A program made the position numbers and the translations under genes. A DNA stretch of 64,000 bases from an uncultured Bacteroidales bacterium. Lineage in GTDB: Bacteria; Bacteroidota; Bacteroidia; Bacteroidales; Bacteroidaceae. The stretch spans positions 1 to 64,000 of the forward strand of contig CALFTK010000019.1 of NCBI GenBank assembly GCA_937916465.1, given 5' to 3'. How positions within the stretch are numbered: the first letter of the stretch is position 1; every line of letters starts with the position of its first letter. Below the pieces are notes generated by a model that was not told the DNA's origin, did not search any database, and was given only the letters and a program-made list of their open reading frames with translations. Below, piece after piece: positions 56,347 to 64,000 of the stretch.

Positions 56347-57342
56347 TCAAGGAACTTCTACCTTATTAAGAATTCTGCTTATCAGTTCGTCCGATGTAAC
56401 ATTGGTAGCCTCAGCTTCGTATGACAAACCAATACGATGACGCATAACATCATGTGCTATGGCTCTAACATCTTCCGGAACAACATAACCTCTGCGTTTA
56501 ATGAAAGCATACGCACGTGCAGCCAACGCCAGATTAATAGAAGCACGAGGCGAACCACCAAACGAAATCAGCTCTTTAATCTCCTTCAATCCATACTTTT
56601 CAGGATATCTGGTAGCAAACACAATATCGGCAATGTATTGTTCTATCTTTTCGTCAATATAAACCATATCAACCACACGGCGTGCATCTAAAATTTCCTG
56701 GGTGGTCATAACAGGTTTGATGGAACCTATTTCGTGATGTATATTCTGATGAATAATCTTTTTCTCCTCTTCTATAGTAGGATAACCTATTACTGCTTTC
56801 AGCATAAAACGGTCAACCTGTGCTTCAGGCAGCGGATATGTACCCTCCTGTTCAATAGGGTTCTGTGTAGCCATAACCAGGAAGGGCTTTGGCAAAGTAA
56901 ATGTTTCACCGCCCAATGTCACCTGACGTTCCTGCATGGCTTCAAGCAATGCACTTTGCACCTTTGCAGGCGCACGGTTAATTTCGTCAGCAAGAATAAA
57001 GTTGGCAAATATAGGTCCCTGTTTAGCCACAAATGAATCCTCTTTCTGATTATAAATCATTGTACCTACCACATCGGCAGGGAGAAGATCGGGGGTAAAC
57101 TGAATTCTATTAAAACTTGCGTCAATCAAAGATGATAAAGTCTTGATTGCCATAGTTTTTGCCAATCCGGGTACACCTTCCAACAGAATATGTCCATCAG
57201 ACAACAAGCCTATAAGCAATGACTCAATCAGATGTTTTTGTCCTATAATGACCTGTTCCATACCGGTCATTAGGTTTGTTACGAATGCACTCTGTTGTTC
57301 AATGCGTTCGTTTAGTTCTCTAATATCAATGTTTGTACTCAT
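56347..57342 (-). CDS. MoxR-family AAA+ ATPase
   Basis: A 331-residue AAA+ chaperone-like ATPase heading the Bat operon. Walker A is in LEGVPGLAKTMAI (about 54-66), Walker B in FILADEINRAPAKVQSALLEAM (given here by its core ADEINRAP, about 116-123), sensor 1 is MATQNPIEQEG, and arginine-finger PLPEAQVDRF follows. MoxR proteins assemble or activate VWA-domain partners, which fits batA and batB downstream. The promoter lies 28 bp upstream. Confidence 0.93.
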   Translation of the reverse strand: MSTNIDIRELNERIEQQSAFVTNLMTGMEQVIIGQKHLIESLLIGLLSDGHILLEGVPGLAKTMAIKTLSSLIDASFNRIQFTPDLLPADVVGTMIYNQKEDSFVAKQGPIFANFILADEINRAPAKVQSALLEAMQERQVTLGGETFTLPKPFLVMATQNPIEQEGTYPLPEAQVDRFMLKAVIGYPTIEEEKKIIHQNIHHEIGSIKPVMTTQEILDARRVVDMVYIDEKIEQYIADIVFATRYPEKYGLKEIKELISFGGSPRASINLALAARAYAFIKRRGYVVPEDVRAIAHDVMRHRIGLSYEAEATNVTSDELISRILNKVEVP

Positions 57343-57369
57343 AAAACCATTTAACTTTTGTCACTTCCA

Positions 57370-57377
57370 CAAAGATA
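57370..57377 (-). promoter_or_regulatory. Promoter -7 box of the Bat operon
   Basis: The minus strand reads TATCTTTG at 57377-57370; the leader would be about 22 nt. The -33 element is unclear. Confidence 0.6.
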
Positions 57378-57426
57378 CTTCATTCAGACTTGATAAAAAA
57401 TACAATTTGTATTAAAATACTTTTAC

Positions 57427-57462
57427 TTACACCGAATTTAAGAAATCTTAAACTGAATGTAA
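57427..57462 (-). terminator. Hairpin after the HU-LysM gene
   Basis: TTTAAG (57437-57442) and CTTAAA (57447-57452) form the core, with outer TTACA/TGTAA arms. It lacks a G/C-rich stem, so it is a weak terminator at best. Confidence 0.4.
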
Positions 57463-57465
57463 AAA

Positions 57466-58935
57466 TTACTTATTTTCCAATTTTGGAATAAGTATCTTCA
57501 TTCCCGGACGTAACTTATTGAAATCATTAAAGTTATTGTATTTTACTATATAAGGCCACAATTTTTTTGTTCCATAATACCTTTTAGACAAAACAGTCAG
57601 AATTTCATCCTGTTGCAGTGTATGCTCTGCAAGCAGACCAACTATAACATAATTATCAGTATCATCAACTGTAATATCTGCCAAATCTCTCTTTTCATCT
57701 TCTTCAACCAACTTAATATCCTGTTTGACAATTGGATTGACAACTGCAGTAGGAGCACTCTCCTTTTTAACTGCTACAGGTTTTGGTTCTGTTTCTGTTT
57801 GAACCTCTTGAGGTGTCTGAACAGGAGTTTCGTCCAATTCGGTTTCAGTGTTATTTACAGAACTTTTATCTTCATCAAAACTATTTGTTGACCTGTCTGT
57901 TATTATCTGTTCTGTAACCACATTGTTACGTGCAGAATTATACTTATGCTTAACATATTGTTGTAATATTAATGGCCAGAGCATATATACCAACAATAAC
58001 AAAGCCAGAATAACTGATGCTAATGTTATTACAATCTTTACACCGGCAGAATTCTTCTTATTATTAACAGATTCATTTACAGCAGTTTCAGCACCTATAG
58101 TTGCAGTAATCTCTTTCGGTGCTGTTTCCGGTTCAGGTTCTGCTTCAACTTCAGTTTCAGGCTCTACTGACGGTTCAGTTTCAAGCTCAGATTCCGTTTC
58201 TGTTTCAAGTTCAGATTCCGTTTCTGTTTCAAGTTCAGATTCCGTTTCTACTATTTCCTGTTCCACTATTGGCTCTGACTCAGGTTCTGATTCAGTTTCT
58301 TTTTTAGGTTCCTCTTGTTCTAACTTCACTTCTGTTTCTGCTTCACACTCAGCTTCAACTTCAGTTTCAGACTCAGTTTCTGCTTCAAGTTCAGATTCCG
58401 TTTCTGTTTCAAGCTCAGGTTCCGTTTCTACTACTTCCTGTTCCACTACTGGCTCTGACTCAGGTTCTGATTCAAGATCTAGTTTAGGTTCCTCCTGCTC
58501 GTTATTAGCAACCTCATTCTTATCCTCGTAGTAGCCTTGCTCTTCTATGGAATCATCCGCAATATCAACAGTTTCCACAGTCTCAACCGAATGCGAAATC
58601 ATTTCTGCCTGATAATCAGACAATACCATAGTTTCAAATGCAGCAAAAGGCTTATTGATAATATCCTTAAGAGCAGCTTCAGGTGTAAAAACAACCTTTA
58701 CGTATCCATCTATCAGAATACGTTCGCCGGTATTCACATTAACACTTTCACGTGCCTCAACATTAACCGTTTTGAACACGCCCAAACCCTTAACCTTAAC
58801 CTGTTCACCCTTTAAAAGTTCCTCTTCAATTATATCAAAGAAACATTTAACAAACAATTCTGATTTGGATCTGCTCAAATCACTTATTCTATAAAACAGT
58901 TCAGATATCTGTTTCTGATTCAGCCTTGCATTCAT
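57466..58935 (-). CDS. HU domain - acidic repeat - membrane helix - LysM protein
   Basis: A 489-residue protein. Residues 1-100 form an HU/IHF-type DNA-binding domain (KGLGVFKTVNV, NVNTGERILIDGYVKVVF). Residues about 125-275 are a Glu/Ser/Thr repeat (ETESELE units). Residues about 297-320 are a membrane helix. Residues about 437-489 form a LysM-type domain (EILTVLSKRYYGTKKLWPYI, then FNKLRPGMKILIP). DNA binding would be cytoplasmic and LysM, which binds peptidoglycan, periplasmic, so the protein could connect nucleoid and wall. Its ATG overlaps the stop of a normal HU gene (ATGA). Confidence 0.87.
   Translation of the reverse strand: MNARLNQKQISELFYRISDLSRSKSELFVKCFFDIIEEELLKGEQVKVKGLGVFKTVNVEARESVNVNTGERILIDGYVKVVFTPEAALKDIINKPFAAFETMVLSDYQAEMISHSVETVETVDIADDSIEEQGYYEDKNEVANNEQEEPKLDLESEPESEPVVEQEVVETEPELETETESELEAETESETEVEAECEAETEVKLEQEEPKKETESEPESEPIVEQEIVETESELETETESELETETESELETEPSVEPETEVEAEPEPETAPKEITATIGAETAVNESVNNKKNSAGVKIVITLASVILALLLLVYMLWPLILQQYVKHKYNSARNNVVTEQIITDRSTNSFDEDKSSVNNTETELDETPVQTPQEVQTETEPKPVAVKKESAPTAVVNPIVKQDIKLVEEDEKRDLADITVDDTDNYVIVGLLAEHTLQQDEILTVLSKRYYGTKKLWPYIVKYNNFNDFNKLRPGMKILIPKLENK
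58130..58504 (-). repeat. Tandem and segmental repeats in the acidic region
   Basis: About three near-identical 24-bp units (core TCAGATTCCGTTTCTGTTTC on the plus strand) lie at about 58188-58258. A longer segment of about 80 bp near 58240-58320 is repeated near 58424-58504, about 184 bp away. Length is likely to vary between strains. Confidence 0.75.
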
Positions 58936-59216
58936 AACTTCTTACCATTAAGTTTTTCTTTCAACATTGAACCCGGCTTAAAAGTAAGAGCCAATTTCGG
59001 TGGAATTAACATACGCACCTTTGTAACAGGGTTTACTGAGATTCTTTCATTCTTTTTACGAACCTCAAAAACACCAAATCCGGACAGACTGATAGTATCA
59101 CCCTCCTGCCACTGCTTTTGCATAATGTCCAACAACTTCTGCGACAGGACCTGCGATTCTTCCACTGTCATATCGCATCTTTTGGACAGCTCATCCAGAA
59201 ACATCTTGTTGTTCAT
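58932..59216 (-). CDS. HU-family DNA-binding protein
   Basis: A 94-residue nucleoid protein of the HU/IHF family: helical N-terminal part (KMFLDELSKRCDMTVEESQ), then the DNA-contacting beta arm with SLSGFGVFEVRKKNERISVN and the Pro-tipped VTKVRMLIPPKLALTFKPG. It lies between rimO and the HU-LysM gene, overlapping the latter by 4 bp. The two may dimerise, since both have the HU dimer core. Confidence 0.92.
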   Translation of the reverse strand: MNNKMFLDELSKRCDMTVEESQVLSQKLLDIMQKQWQEGDTISLSGFGVFEVRKKNERISVNPVTKVRMLIPPKLALTFKPGSMLKEKLNGKKL

Positions 59217-59224
59217 ATATCAAA

Positions 59225-60523
59225 TCAATTATCTTCTACAACCAAACCGTACAGATCAAAATCATCGGCTTCAGTAACACGAACATTATAAAAGTCACCT
59301 ATAACCAATTCATTATCAGCCTTAATCAACATCTCCGGATCCACATCGGGCGAATCAAATTCCGTCCTTCCTATGTAGTAATCGCCCTCCACACGATCTA
59401 TAACAGTTTTATATACCTTGCCTATTTTGGAAACATTTATATCGGCCGAAATATTCTGCTGAATACGCATCAACTTTGACAAACGCATCTGCTTTATATC
59501 TTCATCCACATCATCCTTATAATGACGCGCTGAATAAGTTCCCTCCACTTCACAATACGCAAATGCCCCCATACGTTCAAAACGCATCTCCTTAACAAAA
59601 TCCACCAACCGGTTAAAATCATCTTCAGTTTCACCGGGAAATCCCACCATCATAGTGGTGCGCAAATGAATATCGGGCACTTCATTGCGTATCTGTAACA
59701 ACAAATTACGAGTCTGTTCAGCAGTAATATTTCTATGCATACGCTCCAGAACAGGATTACTAATATGCTGTAGGGCCAAATCCATATAGTTGCAAACATT
59801 GCTGCGTTCACGCATCACCTGCAACAGTTCCATAGGAAAATCATTTGGATAGCCATAGTGCAGACGTATCCACTCCAGACCATCAAGATCAGATAGCCTA
59901 CGGGTTAGATCGGCAATCTTTGAACCACCGGCAGTATCACAGCCATAATAGGTTAAATCTTGGGCTATCAGCTGAATCTCTTTAACACCTTTCGATATAA
60001 GATATTTTGCTTCCGATATTATATCTTCTTGATTACGAGAACGATAGCCACCCGTCATTAAAGGGATGGCACAGTAGGAACAACGTCTGTCACAACCTTC
60101 TGCAATTTTAAGATATGCATAATGCGCCGGAGTAGTAATAAAACGTTTGTTCTCCAAATCAGTATGCCATGCACCGTTTAAATCGGCTATCAAATTCTTC
60201 CAGTCAAATTTTCCGTAAAATCTATCAACTTCGGGTATCTCCACTTCCAGTTCCTTTCCAAATTTCTGAGAAAGACACCCCATAACATAAAGAGCCTTTA
60301 TTACACCCTGTTTTTTCAGCTCACAACAATCAAGAATCATTTCTACCGATTCTTCCTGAGCATCGCCTATAAAACCACAGGTGTTAATAACCACAATATC
60401 CGCATCAATTTGCTGCGGATCGTGGCGAACAGTATAACCTTCGGCCTGCAACTGCATCATCAACTTTTCAGAATCAACCAGATTCTTTGAACATCCCAAG
60501 GTTATAACATCTATTCTCTTCAT
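59225..60523 (-). CDS. rimO: Ribosomal protein S12 methylthiotransferase
   Basis: A radical-SAM enzyme that adds a methylthio group to an Asp of ribosomal protein S12. The 432 residues fit. It has an N-terminal iron-sulphur domain (TLGCSKNLVDSE, INTCGFIGDAQEES, YVMGCLSQK), the radical-SAM CDRRCSYCAIP (CxxxCxxC, about 142-152), and a C-terminal TRAM domain (about 370-432). It lies 12 bp after ftsY. Confidence 0.96.
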   Translation of the reverse strand: MKRIDVITLGCSKNLVDSEKLMMQLQAEGYTVRHDPQQIDADIVVINTCGFIGDAQEESVEMILDCCELKKQGVIKALYVMGCLSQKFGKELEVEIPEVDRFYGKFDWKNLIADLNGAWHTDLENKRFITTPAHYAYLKIAEGCDRRCSYCAIPLMTGGYRSRNQEDIISEAKYLISKGVKEIQLIAQDLTYYGCDTAGGSKIADLTRRLSDLDGLEWIRLHYGYPNDFPMELLQVMRERSNVCNYMDLALQHISNPVLERMHRNITAEQTRNLLLQIRNEVPDIHLRTTMMVGFPGETEDDFNRLVDFVKEMRFERMGAFAYCEVEGTYSARHYKDDVDEDIKQMRLSKLMRIQQNISADINVSKIGKVYKTVIDRVEGDYYIGRTEFDSPDVDPEMLIKADNELVIGDFYNVRVTEADDFDLYGLVVEDN

Positions 60524-60535
60524 ATATTACAAATA

Positions 60536-61489
60536 TCAGATATTGAACAGAGAATCAACAAATTCGCGTTTTGAAAAGACTTGTAAATCGTCCATACCTT
60601 CACCCAAACCAACATATTTGACAGGTATGTGGAATTGATCCGATATACCTATTACCACACCGCCTTTTGCAGTGCCATCCAGTTTGGTTATAGCCAGTTG
60701 TGTAACTTCAGTAGCCTTTGTAAACTGTTTAGCCTGTTCAAAAGCATTCTGACCGGTAGAACCATCCAACACCAACAGAACATCATCAGGTGCACCATCT
60801 ACAACCTTCTTCATAACATTCTTAATCTTGGTAAGTTCATTCATAAGTCCAACCTTATTGTGAAGGCGGCCTGCTGTATCTATAAGCACCACATCGGCAT
60901 TATTTGTTACTGCCGATTGCAGAGTATCGTATGCTACTGATGCAGGATCGGAACCCATAGACTGATGTATTACCGGAACATCTACTCTACGCCCCCACTC
61001 CAGCAACTGCTCAATGGCTGCAGCACGGAAAGTATCAGCAGCTCCCATATACACCTTCAATCCGGCTTTTTTGAACTGATAAGCCAATTTACCTATAGTG
61101 GTAGTCTTTCCCACGCCATTTACGCCAACCACTAAAATAACGTATGGTTTTCTACCCTGTGGTACGGTAAACTGTGCATTGTCATCATTTCCACTTTCAA
61201 CCAGCAATTCCGAAATCTCGCTTCTCAGTATCTTATTCAGTTCATCTGTATTCAGATATTTATCTCTTGCTACACGTTCCTCTATACGTTTAATAATCTT
61301 CAAAGTAGTCTCCACACCTACATCCGATGTTATCAACACCTCCTCCAAATTATCCAACACTTCATCATCTACAACGCTCTTGCCCATAATGGCGCGCTGT
61401 ATTTTAGAAAAAACGCTTGTTTTTGTCTTCTCAAGTCCCTTATCCAGAACCTCTTTCTTATCCTTTGAAAAAAACGAAAATAGTCCCAT
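60536..61489 (-). CDS. ftsY: Signal recognition particle receptor FtsY
   Basis: The GTPase that docks SRP-ribosome complexes at the membrane. The 317 residues are the short type without the long acidic A domain of E. coli. Seen: NG domain, G1 GVNGVGKTTTIGKLA (about 122-136), AADTFRAAAIEQL, G3 DTAGRLHNK (about 206-214), G4 TKLDGTAKGG (about 269-278) and the closing GLGEGMDDLQVF. First gene of ftsY-rimO-HU-HU/LysM. Confidence 0.96.
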   Translation of the reverse strand: MGLFSFFSKDKKEVLDKGLEKTKTSVFSKIQRAIMGKSVVDDEVLDNLEEVLITSDVGVETTLKIIKRIEERVARDKYLNTDELNKILRSEISELLVESGNDDNAQFTVPQGRKPYVILVVGVNGVGKTTTIGKLAYQFKKAGLKVYMGAADTFRAAAIEQLLEWGRRVDVPVIHQSMGSDPASVAYDTLQSAVTNNADVVLIDTAGRLHNKVGLMNELTKIKNVMKKVVDGAPDDVLLVLDGSTGQNAFEQAKQFTKATEVTQLAITKLDGTAKGGVVIGISDQFHIPVKYVGLGEGMDDLQVFSKREFVDSLFNI

Positions 61490-61534
61490 CTCTATCTCTG
61501 TATTGTTATCTATGTAAGTAGCCTCTTTCTACTA

Positions 61535-61542
61535 CAAAAGTA
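61535..61542 (-). promoter_or_regulatory. Promoter -7 box of the ftsY operon
   Basis: The minus strand reads TACTTTTG at 61542-61535. The leader is about 40 nt. Confidence 0.6.
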
Positions 61543-61649
61543 ATAAAAAACGCATAAATTGTAAAATCAATAGAGTTTAATTTTTCATTATCAGCTTATT
61601 ATAACCACACATAAAAATCCTGCAATTAAAATCAATGAAAAAATCTAAT

Positions 61650-61684
61650 AAACAAAAGAGGGAAATAGCAATGCTATTACCCTC
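61650..61684 (-). terminator. Terminator of rpmB-rpmG-DUF4295
   Basis: GAGGGAAATAGC (61658-61669) pairs with GCTATTACCCTC (61673-61684), one mismatch, 3-nt loop, followed on the minus strand by TTTTGTTTATT. Confidence 0.8.
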
Positions 61685-61717
61685 ATATATTGTATTTTAG
61701 CTTTAAAATACTAGAAA

Positions 61718-61864
61718 TTACTTCAAAGCTTCTTTCAACTGTTCATCAGTAACAATCTGCTCTGTAAATGTATAAGCTCCGGTCTTAGGTGATTTAACCA
61801 TCTTGATGAGCTTAGCCATTGAAACCTTACCCTGACGAAGGGTTGCAACTACTTTCTTTGCCAT
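61718..61864 (-). CDS. DUF4295 small basic protein
   Basis: A 48-residue, Lys-rich protein that begins MAKKVVATLRQGKVSMAKLI and ends in TDEQLKEALK. Small proteins of this family (DUF4295) sit directly after rpmG in Bacteroidota and are probably ribosome-associated, by genome context only. It is 12 bp after rpmG and before the operon terminator. Confidence 0.85.
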   Translation of the reverse strand: MAKKVVATLRQGKVSMAKLIKMVKSPKTGAYTFTEQIVTDEQLKEALK

Positions 61865-61876
61865 CGCTAATACGTA

Positions 61877-62065
61877 TTACTTAATTTCTCTATGAAGAGT
61901 AACCTTCTTAAGAATTGGATTATACTTTTTCAACTCAAGTCTCTCAGGAGTGTTCTTCCTGTTCTTTGTAGTGATATAACGAGAAGTACCCGGCATACCG
62001 CTCTCTTTGTGCTCAGTACATTCAAGAATAACCTGAACTCTATTACCTTTAACTTTCTTTGCCAT
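61877..62065 (-). CDS. rpmG: 50S ribosomal protein L33
   Basis: A 62-residue large-subunit ribosomal protein. The start [16 protein letters not shown] and the [20 protein letters not shown] block are typical of L33. It has a single Cys, so it is the zinc-free form. It lies 24 bp after rpmB. Confidence 0.95.
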   Translation of the reverse strand: MAKKVKGNRVQVILECTEHKESGMPGTSRYITTKNRKNTPERLELKKYNPILKKVTLHREIK

Positions 62066-62089
62066 AATTCTTTACTCCTTACTTAAGTG

Positions 62090-62350
62090 TTACGCGATTA
62101 TTCTTATATCTTTCCAATCGCAATAGCCTTTAGCCACAGCCTCTCTTAGAGCTGCATCAAGTCCCTTCTTGTTAATAATTCTCAGGCCAGCAGCGCTGAG
62201 ACGAAGGCTAATCCAACAATTTTCCTCTACATAGAAAAACTTCTTAGTGAAAAGGTTAACATCAAATGTTCTCTTTGTTCTTCTTTTTGAGTGAGAAACA
62301 TTATTGCCAACCATTGCCTTCTTACCTGTAATCTGACAAATTCTTGACAT
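62090..62350 (-). CDS. rpmB: 50S ribosomal protein L28
   Basis: An 86-residue large-subunit ribosomal protein with [20 protein letters not shown] and the basic [12 protein letters not shown] segment typical of L28. It lacks the paired Cys residues of the zinc form. First gene of the small ribosomal operon. Confidence 0.95.
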   Translation of the reverse strand: MSRICQITGKKAMVGNNVSHSKRRTKRTFDVNLFTKKFFYVEENCWISLRLSAAGLRIINKKGLDAALREAVAKGYCDWKDIRIIA

Positions 62351-62399
62351 TTTTATATAATTTTTATTCGTTTTCTTATACTTCTCTCAAAACAGGGTG

Positions 62400-62431
62400 C
62401 AAAATAACTACTTTTTTTTGATACTTCCAAA
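62400..62431 (-). promoter_or_regulatory. Promoter of rpmB-rpmG-DUF4295
   Basis: On the minus strand TTTG (62431-62428) and TTATTTTG (62407-62400) are 20 bp apart; the -7 box has one mismatch to TAnnTTTG. Leader about 42 nt. Confidence 0.6.
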
Positions 62432-62495
62432 CAAAGCACCCATATTTTTCATTTAATAATGTGTTTTTTGGCACTTCCGCACCAATATTTCCACA

Positions 62496-63518
62496 TTATA
62501 GCCTGCTATTTGAATAAATAGGCACATCAATACCGCAAAAATCGCCTGCCAAATACTTATAGTGACCGGCTACTGCTATCATGGCAGCATTATCAGTTGT
62601 ATATGAAAAGCGCGGAATAAAAACCTTCCATCCAAATCGTTTGGAATAGTCCAAAAATGCGTTTCGCAACCCCGTATTGGCCGACACACCTCCTGCCACA
62701 GCCACCTGCTTAATGCCTGTATCTTTAGCTGCCTGCTTCAATTTCTTCATCAGAATCTCCACAATAGTACGTTCAAGCGATGCACACAAATCCTCTTTAT
62801 GCTGCTCAATAAAATCAGGATCATCCTTCACCCAATCTCTTAGATTATACAAAAAAGATGTTTTCAGACCACTAAAACTATAGTCATAACCCGGAATATT
62901 AGGTTTACTGAAAGTAAATGCCTTAGGATTACCTTGACGGGCATATTTATCAATAATAGGACCACCCGGATAACCGAATCCCATCACTTTAGAACATTTG
63001 TCCATAGCTTCGCCTGCTGCATCATCTATGGTCTGCCCTATAATCTCCATTTTACTGAATGAATCCACTCTTACAATCTGTGAATTTCCTCCTGAAACCA
63101 ACAGACATAAGAACGGGAACTGTGGCACCTCTATCTCTTCGCCCGGTTGTTTAATAAAATGCGCCAGAATATGCCCTTGCAAATGATTCACTTCAATCAT
63201 AGGCAAATCCAACGACCTGGCAAACCCCTTTGCAAACGACGTTCCTACCAACAGCGAACCCATCAGTCCCGGACCACGTGTAAAAGCCACCGCACTAAGC
63301 TGTGAACGCTCCACACCCGCTCTTTTCAAAGCAGTATCCACCACAGGTACAATATTTTGCTGGTGAGCACGCGATGCCAATTCGGGCACCACCCCACCAT
63401 ACTCTTCGTGAACACCTTGACTTGCCACCACATTCGACAACAATTCACCATTTCTGATAACTGCAGCCGACGTATCATCACACGAAGACTCTATACCTAA
63501 AATCACAACATCATCCAT
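62496..63518 (-). CDS. tsaD: tRNA N6-adenosine threonylcarbamoyltransferase
   Basis: The subunit that transfers threonylcarbamoyl to A37 of ANN-decoding tRNAs. The 340 residues fit TsaD/Kae1. Seen: GIESSCDDTSAAV at the start, metal-binding His residues in NHLQGHILAH (about 107-116), LVSGGNSQIV, DDAAGEAMDK, and the late GGVSANTGLR. The ATG at 63518 is better than the one at 63527, since it directly precedes the conserved start; both follow the promoter. Confidence 0.95.
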   Translation of the reverse strand: MDDVVILGIESSCDDTSAAVIRNGELLSNVVASQGVHEEYGGVVPELASRAHQQNIVPVVDTALKRAGVERSQLSAVAFTRGPGLMGSLLVGTSFAKGFARSLDLPMIEVNHLQGHILAHFIKQPGEEIEVPQFPFLCLLVSGGNSQIVRVDSFSKMEIIGQTIDDAAGEAMDKCSKVMGFGYPGGPIIDKYARQGNPKAFTFSKPNIPGYDYSFSGLKTSFLYNLRDWVKDDPDFIEQHKEDLCASLERTIVEILMKKLKQAAKDTGIKQVAVAGGVSANTGLRNAFLDYSKRFGWKVFIPRFSYTTDNAAMIAVAGHYKYLAGDFCGIDVPIYSNSRL

Positions 63519-63547
63519 ATCGTACATCTGTTTTACAGATTATTCGG

Positions 63548-63579
63548 CAAAATTACAACTAAAAGATTAAATTGACAAA
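63548..63579 (-). promoter_or_regulatory. Promoter of tsaD
   Basis: On the minus strand TTTG (63579-63576) and TAATTTTG (63555-63548) are 20 bp apart: a full consensus match. Leader about 24 nt. Confidence 0.8.
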
Positions 63580-63658
63580 AATTCACCAAAAATGCATTTT
63601 TTTACGCTATCTGTGAATAAAAATTCAATCTCATTAAACAAATTTCATCCATTTACAC

Positions 63659-63666
63659 TACTTTTA
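63659..63666 (+). promoter_or_regulatory. Promoter -7 box of the CoA ligase gene
   Basis: TACTTTTA, one mismatch to the consensus. Transcription would start near 63672, just before either ATG of the gene. Confidence 0.45.
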
Positions 63667-63696
63667 CAGCACAAAATGATAAATAAACCACTTAAT

Positions 63697-64000
63697 ATGA
63701 TTTGGAACAGCAAGTATGAATGTATGTCGCGCGAAGAGATGCGCGAACTACAGGGAGAGAAATTGAGAAAAATAGTGGCTCACGCTTATCATAACTCACC
63801 TTTTTACAAGGCCCGTTTCGATGAACACGGAGTAAAACCTGAAGACATCAAGACAATAGATGACATTGTCAAACTGCCTTTTACCACAAAACAGGATCTA
63901 AGAGACAACTATCCATTCAATATGATGGCAGTCCCTATGAAAGATATATTGCGTCTGCATGCATCATCGGGAACCACCGGAAAACCTATCGTAGTAGGAT
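63697..64000 (+). CDS. Phenylacetate-CoA ligase-like enzyme, 3' part outside window
   Basis: The first about 101 residues of an adenylate-forming enzyme of the PaaK type, which activates aryl acids such as phenylacetate to CoA thioesters. The start MIWNSKYECMSREEM and the block FYKARFDEHGVKPEDI are typical. The AMP-binding loop SSGTTGKPIVVG is reached at the window edge. The frame stays open to base 64000. An in-frame ATG at 63676 would add seven residues. Whether phenylacetate or indole acetate is the substrate cannot be told. Confidence 0.88.
   Translation, partial: MIWNSKYECMSREEMRELQGEKLRKIVAHAYHNSPFYKARFDEHGVKPEDIKTIDDIVKLPFTTKQDLRDNYPFNMMAVPMKDILRLHASSGTTGKPIVVG

Noticed and set aside
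57848..58531. A 227-residue Ser/Val-rich plus-strand reading frame
   Set aside because: It is the mirror of the Glu/Ser/Thr repeat of the HU-LysM gene on the other strand. It has no promoter, and its low complexity is explained by the repeat.
1..64000. CRISPR arrays, insertion sequences, rRNA genes and riboswitches
   Set aside because: I looked for regularly spaced repeats, transposase motifs, rRNA segments and conserved riboswitch cores and found none; weak riboswitches could be missed by eye.

Overview
The window is chromosomal DNA of a member of the Bacteroidales (phylum Bacteroidota). Evidence: AT-rich DNA; promoters of the TTTG-N19/20-TAnnTTTG type rather than the E. coli type; almost no Shine-Dalgarno sequences; a complete Bat (aerotolerance) operon; a carboxypeptidase-regulatory-domain TonB-dependent receptor; the rpmB-rpmG-DUF4295 cluster; and a BspA-like leucine-rich repeat lipoprotein. 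The genus cannot be fixed by reading alone. No insertion sequence, prophage, CRISPR array or rRNA gene is visible. There is one tRNA gene, tRNA-Arg(ACG).

Layout. 0.1-5.7 kb is the most accessory-like part: a DUF1232 protein, a flavodoxin lipoprotein, a DUF697 membrane protein, a YefM/YoeB-like toxin-antitoxin pair whose toxin has a large extra domain, a WG-repeat protein and a membrane-linked AraC regulator. 5.9-24.1 kb is mostly housekeeping: aspS, a TonB receptor, NAD salvage (a lipoprotein nicotinamidase plus pncB), Nif3 with its zinc-ribbon partner, holA, an XRE regulator, a BspA-like lipoprotein, and the run pyrK-pyrD-pepD-MFS transporter. 24.2-28.3 kb is a minus-strand operon phoH-purC-aroE-purM. 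28.4-36.6 kb carries marC, a Gfo/Idh/MocA oxidoreductase, a PatB/MalY aminotransferase, trmD, ligA, dapA with an M23 peptidase lipoprotein, and tRNA-Arg. 36.6-43.7 kb (minus) is a patatin-BamA-type protein and clpC-htpG. 43.8-47.7 kb (plus) is gyrA with a TPR protein. 47.9-57.3 kb (minus) is a small HTH protein, a PAP2 phosphatase and the Bat operon (moxR, DUF58, a BatD-like membrane protein, batA-batE). 57.5-61.5 kb (minus) is ftsY-rimO-HU-HU/LysM. 61.7-63.5 kb (minus) is rpmB-rpmG-DUF4295 and tsaD. The right edge cuts a phenylacetate-CoA ligase gene.

Most interesting observations. (1) The toxin-antitoxin pair has two TGTACA cores 12 bp apart inside its promoter, the geometry known for E. 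coli YefM-YoeB operators, yet the YoeB-like domain has lost the catalytic residues and is fused to about 160 residues I cannot assign. (2) A near-perfect sigma-54 (-24/-12) promoter lies in front of clpC-htpG. (3) Three TTAGTATCAT-type repeats, spaced 31 and 63 bp (3 and 6 helical turns), lie between the AraC gene and aspS. (4) One protein joins an HU DNA-binding domain, a long acidic repeat, a membrane helix and a LysM domain. (5) The shikimate dehydrogenase has an N-terminal membrane anchor and an acidic linker. (6) Two genes (phoH, patatin) have promoters so close to the start codon that their mRNAs look leaderless.

Promoter positions were used to correct several start codons: where the longest reading frame begins upstream of, or inside, a clear promoter, a downstream ATG is given instead. 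All family assignments come from recognising motifs by eye; no database search was run.
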